Source of the DNA: JBARKJ01 sp049801375
Lineage (GTDB): Bacteria > Nitrospirota > JACRHJ01
Assembly (NCBI GenBank): GCA_049801375.1
Contig: JBARKJ010000132.1
Span: 1 to 13,166, forward strand
DNA: 13,166 nucleotides
Reading direction: 5' to 3'
A program made the position numbers and the translations under genes. The number at the start of each line of letters is the position of its first letter. Position 1 is the stretch's first letter. The notes beneath the pieces were generated by a model. It was given only the letters and a program-made list of their open reading frames with translations. It did not search any database and was not told where the DNA came from. Positions 7,449-13,166 of the stretch are shown here, in pieces.

Positions 7449-8807
7449 TTGCACAGCACCCTCTTAGAAGCCGCATCGGCGGGGTTTCTGCCTGCGGTTT
7501 TTGGAATATTTGCCGCGGTAGTGGCCCTTGGCCTTCTCATATTCGCTCACGAGATGGGGCATTTTTTAGTCGCGAAACTCTCCGGAGTGTCCGTCCTTAA
7601 GTTCTCGCTCGGTTTCGGGAAAAAAATTGTCGGATGGAAGATAGGCGAGACGGAGTACATGGTCTCCGTCTTTCCGCTGGGCGGGTACGTTAAGATGCTG
7701 GGGGAAGACGAAGAGACGAAGGAACTCTCACCCGAGGAAAAAAAGCGCGCGTTCATGGAGCAGCCCGTCTGGAAGCGCGCGGCTATCGTCTTTGCCGGAC
7801 CTCTCTTTAACATCCTGCTGGCAATTCTGCTCTGCTACATTCTCTTTTTAACCGGCTTTCCCACCGCGATTGCAAAGGTGGACGAAGTGGCGCCGGGAAG
7901 TCCCGCGGCAAGCGCCGGATTCAAGCCTGGCGACGTCATTGAGAAGGTGGACGGGGACTATGTGGACGTATGGGAGCAGGTTTCAGAACTGATAAAGGCC
8001 CACCCAGGACAGGAAATGAACTTTTCGGCCCGGAGGGCCGGGCAGACCGTTAATCTGAAAGCCGTTCCGGCGGACGTTAACGGGAAGGGAGACCTGGGCC
8101 TGAGGGGATCAGTCGTAATCGGCGCGGTCATGGCCCGTTCTCCGGCTGATATCGCCGGCCTTAAATCAAAAGACCATGTCCTTGCCGTGGACAGCCGCCC
8201 CGTCGGTTCATGGGCAACAATGGCAGACATAGTCAAGATGAATCCCGGCAAGACGCTTGTTTTCACGATTGATAGGGGCGGGAAACGTTTTGATACAAAA
8301 ATTACTCCCAAGTTGAGCGAGGCGAAAGCGGGTGAAAAGCAATACGGGATAATAGGCGTCCAAATGGGATCCGATGAAGAAAAAATGGCCTATGGGCCGA
8401 TTGAATCCCTGAAACTCGCCGCGCAGCGCACCTCCATGATGACCAGCCTTACGGTGCAGTTCCTTGGCCGGCTGATAGGCGGCAAGGAGGACCGGAGCCA
8501 GGTGGGGGGGCCTATCGCTATAGTGCAGCTCTCCGGAAGACAGGCGCGGCAGGGACCCGCGGATTTCATCATTTTTATAGCGCTCCTTAGCGTAAACCTG
8601 GGCGTCATAAACCTTTTCCCCGTGCCTATACTGGACGGCGGGCACCTGATGTTCCTGGGTATAGAGGCCATACAGAGAAAGCCGCTCTCGATGCGCACGC
8701 GCGAGATTGCCCAGCAGGTCGGTCTTTTCATGCTCATCGCGCTGATGGTTTTCGTGTTCTATAACGACATCATGCGGGTACTGGGCTTTTCGCCGATGTG
8801 GAAGTAA
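7449..8807 (+). CDS. rseP: RIP metalloprotease RseP (site-2 protease family, M50)
   Basis: Intramembrane zinc protease. In E. coli RseP cuts anti-sigma factor RseA after DegS and removes leftover signal peptides. The first hydrophobic segment (about 15-33) leads into the zinc motif HEMGH (34-38). A second hydrophobic segment at 112-136 follows. Two PDZ domains sit in the periplasmic part: about 140-212 (VAPGSPAASAGFKPGD in the first) and about 222-290 (RSPADIAGLKSKD in the second). The third zinc-ligand motif NLFPVPILDGG (388-398, D396) and a final hydrophobic segment (424-440) complete the family layout. Length of 452 aa matches E. coli RseP (450). The start is TTG at 7449, with GGAGG (7440-7444) only 4 nt away. 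No ATG exists before the HEMGH motif, so a non-ATG start is required. No sigma-E or RseA gene lies in the window, so the target here is unknown. Confidence 0.95.
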   Translation: MHSTLLEAASAGFLPAVFGIFAAVVALGLLIFAHEMGHFLVAKLSGVSVLKFSLGFGKKIVGWKIGETEYMVSVFPLGGYVKMLGEDEETKELSPEEKKRAFMEQPVWKRAAIVFAGPLFNILLAILLCYILFLTGFPTAIAKVDEVAPGSPAASAGFKPGDVIEKVDGDYVDVWEQVSELIKAHPGQEMNFSARRAGQTVNLKAVPADVNGKGDLGLRGSVVIGAVMARSPADIAGLKSKDHVLAVDSRPVGSWATMADIVKMNPGKTLVFTIDRGGKRFDTKITPKLSEAKAGEKQYGIIGVQMGSDEEKMAYGPIESLKLAAQRTSMMTSLTVQFLGRLIGGKEDRSQVGGPIAIVQLSGRQARQGPADFIIFIALLSVNLGVINLFPVPILDGGHLMFLGIEAIQRKPLSMRTREIAQQVGLFMLIALMVFVFYNDIMRVLGFSPMWK

Positions 8808-8828
8808 TGAAAGTTTAACAGTTTTTGG

Positions 8829-8854
8829 TGTTACCTTTTTCCAAAAAGGTAACA
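8829..8854 (+). repeat. Perfect 12-bp-arm palindrome between rseP and ispG, possible terminator or dispersed repeat
   Basis: TGTTACCTTTTT (8829-8840) is followed by CC and then its exact reverse complement AAAAAGGTAACA (8843-8854). As RNA it would fold with a small loop (about 6 nt) and roughly 10 pairs. A run of five T follows at 8859-8863, giving a weak intrinsic-terminator look, though the stem is AT-rich. It fills most of the 72-bp gap between the rseP stop and the ispG start. Such compact palindromes are often dispersed genome repeats. No second copy lies in this window. Confidence 0.55.
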
Positions 8855-8879
8855 AAGGTTTTTCCGAGCTAGAGAAAAT

Positions 8880-9944
8880 ATGAAAATTTCCCGCAAGAAA
8901 ACCCGCAGAATAACGCTCGGCAGCGTTCCCATCGGCGGCGGCGCGCCTGTAGCAGTCCAGTCCATGACCAACACCGATACCAGGGACGTGAAGGCCACCG
9001 TTAAGCAGATTAACGAACTGGCGAAGGCGGGGTGCGAGGTCGTGCGGGTTGCGCTGCTCAACATGGAGGCGGCCCGGTCGCTGGACAAGATAAAAAAAGC
9101 GATATCCATCCCGCTGGTCGCGGACATACATTTCGACCACCGCCTGGCCCTCACGGCAATAGACAAGGGCGTGGACGGCCTGCGGATAAACCCCGGTAAC
9201 ATCGGCGAGAAGCACAAAGTAATAGAGCTTGTCAAAGCCGCTAAGGAGCATGGAGTCCCGATACGCATCGGCGTCAACTCCGGCTCTCTGGAGAAGGACC
9301 TGCTGAAAAAATACGGAAGGCCGACTCCCGAAGCGATGGTCGAGTCCGCCATGAGGCACGTGCGCATCCTCGAAGACCTGGATTTCCTGGATATGAAGGT
9401 CTCGATAAAGGCGTCGGACGTGCCGACCACCGTGGACGCCTACAGGCTGATGTCCAAGACGGCCAGGTACCCTCTGCACATCGGCGTGACGGAGGCGGGT
9501 ACGTTATTTTCCGGAACCGTGAAATCCTCCGTGGGCCTGGGCATACTTCTGGCGGAGGGCATAGGCGACACGATGCGCGTCTCCCTGACGGCGGATCCGG
9601 TAGAAGAGGTGCGGGTTGCGTGGGAGATGCTGAAGGCGTTAAAGCTCAGAGAGCGGGGGATAAATATAATCTCGTGCCCCACCTGCGGCAGGACCCAGAT
9701 AGACGTCATCGGGCTTGCTCAGGAGGTGGAGCGCAGGCTCGGTCACGTGACGAAATCCTTTGACGTTGCGGTGATGGGCTGCATAGTTAACGGCCCCGGC
9801 GAGGCCTCGCAGGCGGACATGGGCATAGCCGGCGGCAAGGGGAAGGGTTTACTATTCCGGCACGGGGAAGTAATAAAAAAACTTAAAGAAGACGAGCTTG
9901 CAGACGCGCTGGTGAAAGAAGTCGAGGAAGCCGCCGCCGACTGA
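8880..9944 (+). CDS. ispG: 4-hydroxy-3-methylbut-2-enyl diphosphate synthase (GcpE), iron-sulfur enzyme of the MEP pathway
   Basis: Penultimate MEP-pathway enzyme: reductive ring opening of MEcPP to HMBPP using a [4Fe-4S] cluster and reduced ferredoxin or flavodoxin. The N-terminal TIM-barrel part shows VQSMTNTDT (26-34), ADIHFDHRLA (81-90) and LRINPGNIG (101-109). Cluster ligands are C266 and C269 in SCPTCGRTQ, C301 in MGCIVNGPGE, and E308. Length of 354 aa matches the short, two-domain bacterial form and not the longer plant or Chlamydia form with an insert. ATG 8880 has only a weak AG-rich stretch upstream (AGAGAAAA), but the N-terminus (MKISRKKTRRITLGSVPIGG) matches relatives. A 72-bp palindromic spacer separates it from rseP. 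Confidence 0.97.
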   Translation: MKISRKKTRRITLGSVPIGGGAPVAVQSMTNTDTRDVKATVKQINELAKAGCEVVRVALLNMEAARSLDKIKKAISIPLVADIHFDHRLALTAIDKGVDGLRINPGNIGEKHKVIELVKAAKEHGVPIRIGVNSGSLEKDLLKKYGRPTPEAMVESAMRHVRILEDLDFLDMKVSIKASDVPTTVDAYRLMSKTARYPLHIGVTEAGTLFSGTVKSSVGLGILLAEGIGDTMRVSLTADPVEEVRVAWEMLKALKLRERGINIISCPTCGRTQIDVIGLAQEVERRLGHVTKSFDVAVMGCIVNGPGEASQADMGIAGGKGKGLLFRHGEVIKKLKEDELADALVKEVEEAAAD

Positions 9945-9951
9945 AATTGGA

Positions 9952-9980
9952 TTGTAAAAATAACTTCTTAGTTATATACT
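9952..9980 (+). promoter_or_regulatory. Sigma70-type promoter ahead of proS
   Basis: TTGTAA (9952-9957) and TATACT (9975-9980) are 17 bp apart, inside the AT-rich 83-bp gap between ispG and proS. The predicted start near 9987 leaves a leader of about 40 nt. The spacer contains a small dyad, TAACT-tctt-AGTTA (9961-9974), which might be an operator or chance. This would drive proS, the receiver-PilZ gene and VanZ. Confidence 0.55.
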
Positions 9981-10027
9981 CTTCAAGCCGTTAGCCTATA
10001 CAAACCCTAAAAAAAGACAAAAACAAG

Positions 10028-11788
10028 ATGCTATATTCCAGACTTCTGATACCAACCCTAAAGGAGGACCCTGCCGAGGCGGAGGTTATCTCCCATAAGC
10101 TGATGATGCGCGCCGGGATGATAAGAAAAATCGCCGCGGGCATATACACGTATCTTCCCCTCGGATGGCGGACCGTCCGCAAGGTAGCGGAGATAGTCCG
10201 GCAGGAGATGGACCGCGCCGGGGCGCAGGAGGTCCTGCTGCCAATCATCCAGCCCGCCGAACTGTGGATGGAGTCCGGCAGATGGGACTATTACGGCAAG
10301 GAACTCCTGAGGCTGAAAGACCGCCATGAGCGCGAGTTCTGCATCGGCCCGACCGCAGAGGAGGTCATAACCGACCTTGTCCGCCGGGAAGTGAAGTCAT
10401 ACCGCCAGCTGCCGATTAACCTCTATCAGATTCAGACCAAGTTCCGAGACGAGATACGCCCCCGGTTCGGCCTCATGCGCGGGCGCGAGTTCATAATGAA
10501 GGACGGCTACAGCTTCCACAAGGATAACGAATCCGCCGAAGCCGAATACTGGAACATGTACGAGACATATAAGCGGATATTCACCCGCTGCGGCCTGAAC
10601 TTCCGCGCCGTGGAGGCGGATACCGGGAACATCGGCGGGAGCTTTTCGCACGAGTTCATGGTCTTGGCCGAGACGGGCGAGGATTTCATCGCCTCCTGCG
10701 ATTCCTGCGATTACGCCGCGAACGTGGAGAAGGCGGAGTGCAAACCGCCTGAACCGGTGGATAAGAGCCGTGTGCCAAGGGAACTGCTTGCTGAAGAGGA
10801 TGAGGTCGAACTGCCGATTGAAAAAGTCAGCACGCCTGGCAAGAAGACGGTCGAGGAGGTTGCGGAATTCCTTGGCGTGAAGCCGTCGAAGCTGGTAAAG
10901 ACGCTGATATATAAGGTGGATGAGGGGAAAAAAAGAAATGTAGCGGTTCTCGTCAGGGGCGACCACGAGGTAAACGAGATAAAACTGAAAAATGCGCTTA
11001 AAGCTACGGACGTTTCTCTTGCCGACAAGGAGACTGTCGAACGGGTAACGAAGGCCCCTACCGGCTTTGCCGGGCCCGTGGGTCTTAACCCTATATTATT
11101 CAATATAATCGCGGATAACGCTGTGGCCAGTATGGCAAATTTCATTACGGGTGGCAATGAAGCCGATACACACTTAAGGAATGTTAACTTTTCAAACTTC
11201 AAGGTGGACGAGTTCGCCGACCTCCGAAACGCCGTTTCCGGCGACCCATGCCCGAAATGCGCAGAAGGCAAGATAGAGATATTCAAGGGCATAGAAGTAG
11301 GCCATATCTTCATGCTCGGGACGAAATACTCGGACCCGGAGGCCATGAACTGCACGTTCCTGGACGAAGACGGCTCGGAAAAACCGATGATAATGGGTTG
11401 CTACGGCATAGGCGTCGGCCGCACGGCCGCCGCCGCGATAGAGCAGAACAACGACAAGGACGGGATAATATGGCCCGCGCCGCTTGCCCCGTTCGAGGTA
11501 GTGGTGCTTCCGCTGAACATTAACAACGAGGAAGTGATGGGCGTGGCCCGCGAGATTTATAACGCGCTCTTGAACGCTGGTGTGGAGGCGCTCCTGGACG
11601 ACCGCGACCTCCGGGCAGGGTTCAAGTTCAAGGACGCGGATTTAATCGGCTTCCCCGTGAGCGTGGTGGTGGGCGAGAAGAATCTCAAAGACGGCATGGT
11701 TGAGGTAAAGAGAAGGAGCACGGGCGAGATGCTGAAAGTACCAAAGGATGAGGCCGCGGCCAGGGCCGCGCAAATTATAGGAAAATGA
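10028..11788 (+). CDS. proS: Prolyl-tRNA synthetase, bacterial type with editing insertion
   Basis: Class II aminoacyl-tRNA synthetase charging tRNA-Pro. Motif 1 lies around 60-75. IGPTAEE (106-112) and motif 2 (FRDEIRPRFGLMRGREF, 139-155) form the ATP/proline site; motif 3 is GCYGIGVGRTAAAAIEQ (457-473). Between motifs 2 and 3 is the roughly 175-residue INS domain (about 225-400), which hydrolyses mischarged Ala-tRNA-Pro. It is flanked by two CxxC pairs (C224/C227 and C408/C411), common in this type. The anticodon-binding domain fills about 487-586. Length of 586 aa is normal (E. coli 572). ATG 10028 lacks a clear Shine-Dalgarno (leader AAAAACAAG), but MLYSRLLIPTLKEDPAEAEV fits the family N-terminus. 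The stop overlaps the next start as ATGA. It shares the window with ispG and rseP as in several deltaproteobacterial-type genomes. Confidence 0.97.
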   Translation: MLYSRLLIPTLKEDPAEAEVISHKLMMRAGMIRKIAAGIYTYLPLGWRTVRKVAEIVRQEMDRAGAQEVLLPIIQPAELWMESGRWDYYGKELLRLKDRHEREFCIGPTAEEVITDLVRREVKSYRQLPINLYQIQTKFRDEIRPRFGLMRGREFIMKDGYSFHKDNESAEAEYWNMYETYKRIFTRCGLNFRAVEADTGNIGGSFSHEFMVLAETGEDFIASCDSCDYAANVEKAECKPPEPVDKSRVPRELLAEEDEVELPIEKVSTPGKKTVEEVAEFLGVKPSKLVKTLIYKVDEGKKRNVAVLVRGDHEVNEIKLKNALKATDVSLADKETVERVTKAPTGFAGPVGLNPILFNIIADNAVASMANFITGGNEADTHLRNVNFSNFKVDEFADLRNAVSGDPCPKCAEGKIEIFKGIEVGHIFMLGTKYSDPEAMNCTFLDEDGSEKPMIMGCYGIGVGRTAAAAIEQNNDKDGIIWPAPLAPFEVVVLPLNINNEEVMGVAREIYNALLNAGVEALLDDRDLRAGFKFKDADLIGFPVSVVVGEKNLKDGMVEVKRRSTGEMLKVPKDEAAARAAQIIGK

Positions 11789-12477
11789 AAAAGATATTAT
11801 TGGTCGATAACGTCAGCTCAATCCTGGAGCGCGAGAGGGGCCTGCTGGATAGGGATATATTCCAGATTTTTACCGCCACCAGCGGTCAGGAAGCCTTAGA
11901 CGTGCATAAAAAGGAAAAAGCCGATATAATAGTCATGTGCCTGCATATGACCGGTATGGGCGGCGACGAAGTATGCAGGATTATCCGGCAGGACGAGGAG
12001 CTTAAGCACGTCTCCATTATCCTGTCGACGCTCTTGAACGACGACAAGGAGATAGAGCGCTGCAAGGCCTGCGGAGCCAACGATTATATAAAGAAGCCGA
12101 TAGACAGACAGGAGCTGGCGGTAAAAATAGCCAAGCTGCTGGGGATTCCTGCCAGGCAGGCGATAAGGATACTGATAAAGATAAAAATCGAAGGCAGGCT
12201 TGGGAGCGAGTTCTTTATCGCCAATACCGTGGATGTGAGCACCAACGGGCTTCTGTTCGAGTGCGATAAGGATTTAAACATCGGCGATGGCGTCGAGGCC
12301 TCCTTCTTCCTCCACGGCGCTGTAGGGTTCAGTAGAGTTATTGCAAGGTCCGAGGTTAAGAGGGTTGCAAGTAGCGAGACGAGCATGAAAAGGTACGGGG
12401 TGAGGTTCGTGGATTTCAAAGAAGGAAATCCCGCTTTAATTGGAGACTTCATAGCACGAAAGACCGGCAAAACTTGA
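11785..12477 (+). CDS. Receiver-like domain fused to PilZ (c-di-GMP-binding) domain; receiver lacks the phospho-acceptor Asp
   Basis: Two-domain, 230-aa cytoplasmic protein. Residues 1-118 have the response-regulator receiver fold (MKKILLVDN to NDYIKKP). The phospho-acceptor position, normally Asp in the DxxMPGxxG strand-loop, is C52 (IIVMCLHMTGMGG; codon TGC). The acidic pair is D8-N9 rather than two acids, and the conserved Thr is S81; only the Lys (in YIKKP, 101-105) is kept. It is therefore probably not phosphorylated by the usual route. Residues 121-230 are a PilZ domain with both c-di-GMP motifs intact: RxxxR (R124-R128) and DxSxxG (DVSTNG, 150-155), 22 residues apart. It is likely a c-di-GMP effector whose receiver acts as a protein-interaction module (inference). 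The start ATG overlaps the proS stop by 4 bp and its stop overlaps the VanZ start by 4 bp, so it is coupled to both. No histidine kinase, diguanylate cyclase or phosphodiesterase is in the window, and its target is unknown. Confidence 0.92.
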   Translation: MKKILLVDNVSSILERERGLLDRDIFQIFTATSGQEALDVHKKEKADIIVMCLHMTGMGGDEVCRIIRQDEELKHVSIILSTLLNDDKEIERCKACGANDYIKKPIDRQELAVKIAKLLGIPARQAIRILIKIKIEGRLGSEFFIANTVDVSTNGLLFECDKDLNIGDGVEASFFLHGAVGFSRVIARSEVKRVASSETSMKRYGVRFVDFKEGNPALIGDFIARKTGKT

Positions 12478-12965
12478 CCAGGATAAGACCATACATTCCC
12501 GCCTTAATCTGGATGGCAGTAATATTTGTACTGTCCACACCTTTTTTCAGCTCAGCCCTCACAAGCGGCATTCTCAGACGTATACTTGATTTTTTCGATT
12601 TCGAGTATACCGCTTCCTCTCTGAATGATATCGACTTTTTCGTCAGGAAGGCCGCGCACGTCACCGTGTACTCGATCCTCGCCATCCTGTGGTTTAGAGG
12701 CCTGGTAAAGGGGTCGCGCATGAGCATAGCCAAGGCGGCTCTGACCGTCCTGGCGATATCCGTGCTCTGGGCCGCGAGTGACGAGTTCCATCAGTACCTG
12801 GAACATGGCGCGAGGACGGGGAAGGTGTCAGACGTGATGTTAGACTCCACCGCGGCGGCGCTGTCTCTCGCCGTTATTGGGCCGATAACAAACAAGAAAA
12901 AGAAAAACGCCGCTCTCAAGCGGCGCTTCGAGACTTATTACAAGGACAGGAAGCTGAACTTTTAA
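12474..12965 (+). CDS. VanZ-like family membrane protein
   Basis: Small 163-aa integral membrane protein with about four hydrophobic segments (roughly 8-28, 58-77, 86-102, 122-138) and a basic C-terminal tail. Family motifs are present: VRKAAHVTVYSILA (57-70), SDEFHQ (102-107), R114 and SDVMLDSTAA (119-128). The namesake VanZ gives low-level teicoplanin resistance; the biochemical role of most family members is unknown, so no resistance function should be read into this. The start is TTG at 12474, whose TTGA overlaps the stop of the receiver-PilZ gene. No proper Shine-Dalgarno is seen, implying translational coupling. The first ATG (residue 14) would remove half the first membrane segment. 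The tail (NKKKKNAALKRR, 140-151) is encoded by bases that, on the other strand, form the terminator of the convergent gene. The stop at 12963-12965 overlaps that gene's stop. Confidence 0.88.
   Translation: MTRIRPYIPALIWMAVIFVLSTPFFSSALTSGILRRILDFFDFEYTASSLNDIDFFVRKAAHVTVYSILAILWFRGLVKGSRMSIAKAALTVLAISVLWAASDEFHQYLEHGARTGKVSDVMLDSTAAALSLAVIGPITNKKKKNAALKRRFETYYKDRKLNF
12895..12925 (-). terminator. Intrinsic terminator of the leftward YHS-like gene, lying inside the VanZ coding sequence
   Basis: Read leftward, a perfect 7-bp GC stem CGCCGCT/AGCGGCG with a TGAG tetraloop (12925-12908) is followed directly by TTTTTCTTTTTCTTG (12907-12893). This is a textbook rho-independent terminator, 37 bp after the YHS-like gene's stop. 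On the plus strand the T-run becomes an A-run in front of the stem, so it would not stop rightward transcription. Confidence 0.8.
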
Positions 12966-13150
12966 GCAGCTTTCTTGCCGCCTTTCTCCGTACCTTCCTG
13001 CTTGGTTTGGCCGGTAAGGTACTGCCCGGGGTTTTTGATGAACTTCTGCTGACAATCCCGGCTGCAGAAATACATCTTTCTCCCCCCGTGGAGTGTATTA
13101 TACTGAGCATCCTCCTTCACGTCCATTCCGCATACGGGGTCGGTTTTCAT
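12962..13150 (-). CDS. Small YHS-like (TRASH-type) metal-binding domain protein
   Basis: A 62-residue protein made almost wholly of one YHS-type domain: DPVCGMDV (4-11, C7), then YFCSRDC (27-33, C29 and C33) and QQKFIKNPGQY. The Cys residues are the expected metal-binding residues. The Tyr-His-Ser that names the family reads Tyr-Asn-Thr here (17-19), so the match is slightly degenerate. A Lys/Gly-rich tail follows (about 50-62). Such domains occur alone or fused to copper P-type ATPases and are thought to bind or sense metals such as copper. I choose ATG 13150 because GGAGG (13160-13156) sits 5 nt upstream; a TTG at 13162 would run through that site. The stop shares the TTAA at 12962-12965 with the VanZ stop on the other strand. 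Its promoter is outside the window, and what it pairs with upstream cannot be seen. Confidence 0.85.
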   Translation of the reverse strand: MKTDPVCGMDVKEDAQYNTLHGGRKMYFCSRDCQQKFIKNPGQYLTGQTKQEGTEKGGKKAA

Positions 13151-13166
13151 CTGCACCTCCAAATTT

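Noticed and set aside
8208..9479. Open frame of 423 codons on the minus strand, across the rseP end and most of ispG
   Set aside because: It is antisense to two clear conserved genes, spans their intergenic palindrome, shows no recognisable motif, and long antisense frames are expected in GC-rich coding DNA.
10062..10067. AGGAGG inside the proS coding region as a hint of a later proS start
   Set aside because: No start codon follows at usable distance, and the residues before it (MLYSRLLIPTLKED) are conserved in bacterial ProRS.
12474..12965. Reading the VanZ-like gene as a glycopeptide-resistance determinant
   Set aside because: No vanHAX or vanRS genes are present; VanZ-like proteins are widespread in bacteria without resistance, so only the family name is supported.
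13151..13162. TTG start at 13162 for the YHS-like gene
   Set aside because: It would place the start codon directly on top of the GGAGG that serves ATG 13150.

Overview
The window is a GC-rich piece of a bacterial chromosome with very little non-coding DNA. It holds one partial and ten complete protein genes. I see no RNA gene, insertion sequence, phage gene or CRISPR array. The gene content points to a Gram-negative bacterium that makes isoprenoids by the MEP (non-mevalonate) route: Dxr and IspG are both encoded, and there is an RseP-type site-2 protease and a bacterial-type ProRS with an editing insertion. The run uppS-cdsA-dxr-rseP-ispG-proS and the receiver-PilZ protein fit a deltaproteobacteria-grade or Nitrospirota-like lineage. 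That placement is inference from gene order; no marker gene fixes the taxon.

Layout. Bases 1-454 (minus) carry the N-terminal part of a cation diffusion facilitator that runs off the left edge. A 139-bp divergent promoter region (455-593) separates it from a rightward run of nine further genes: a family GH57 alpha-glucan enzyme (594-2711), an exported protein with FG-GAP/VCBS-type loops (2722-4572), uppS (4577-5380), cdsA (5370-6230), dxr (6227-7375), rseP (7449-8807), ispG (8880-9944), proS (10028-11788) and a receiver-PilZ protein (11785-12477). A VanZ-like membrane protein (12474-12965) closes the run. A small leftward YHS-like metal-binding gene (12962-13150) meets VanZ tail to tail, and the two stop codons overlap.

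How the genes fit together. The core of the run supplies envelope building blocks. Dxr and IspG make isoprenoid precursors. UppS joins them into the undecaprenyl carrier lipid for cell-wall and surface polysaccharides. CdsA makes CDP-diacylglycerol for phospholipids, and RseP is the membrane protease usually tied to envelope stress. Many junctions are tight: 4-bp overlaps at cdsA/dxr, proS/receiver-PilZ and receiver-PilZ/VanZ, an 11-bp overlap at uppS/cdsA, and a 4-bp gap before uppS. This suggests translational coupling. Three small gaps (before rseP, ispG and proS) hold promoter-like or palindromic sequences, so the run is probably split into sub-operons. Three genes (uppS, rseP, VanZ) appear to start with TTG.

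Most of the window is ordinary housekeeping sequence. The points most worth a second look are a receiver domain whose phospho-acceptor Asp position is Cys, fused to a PilZ domain with intact c-di-GMP motifs; a leftward intrinsic terminator embedded in the VanZ coding sequence; a long perfect palindrome between rseP and ispG; and the exported FG-GAP protein of unknown function between the glucan enzyme and uppS. I found no convincing undescribed multi-gene system.
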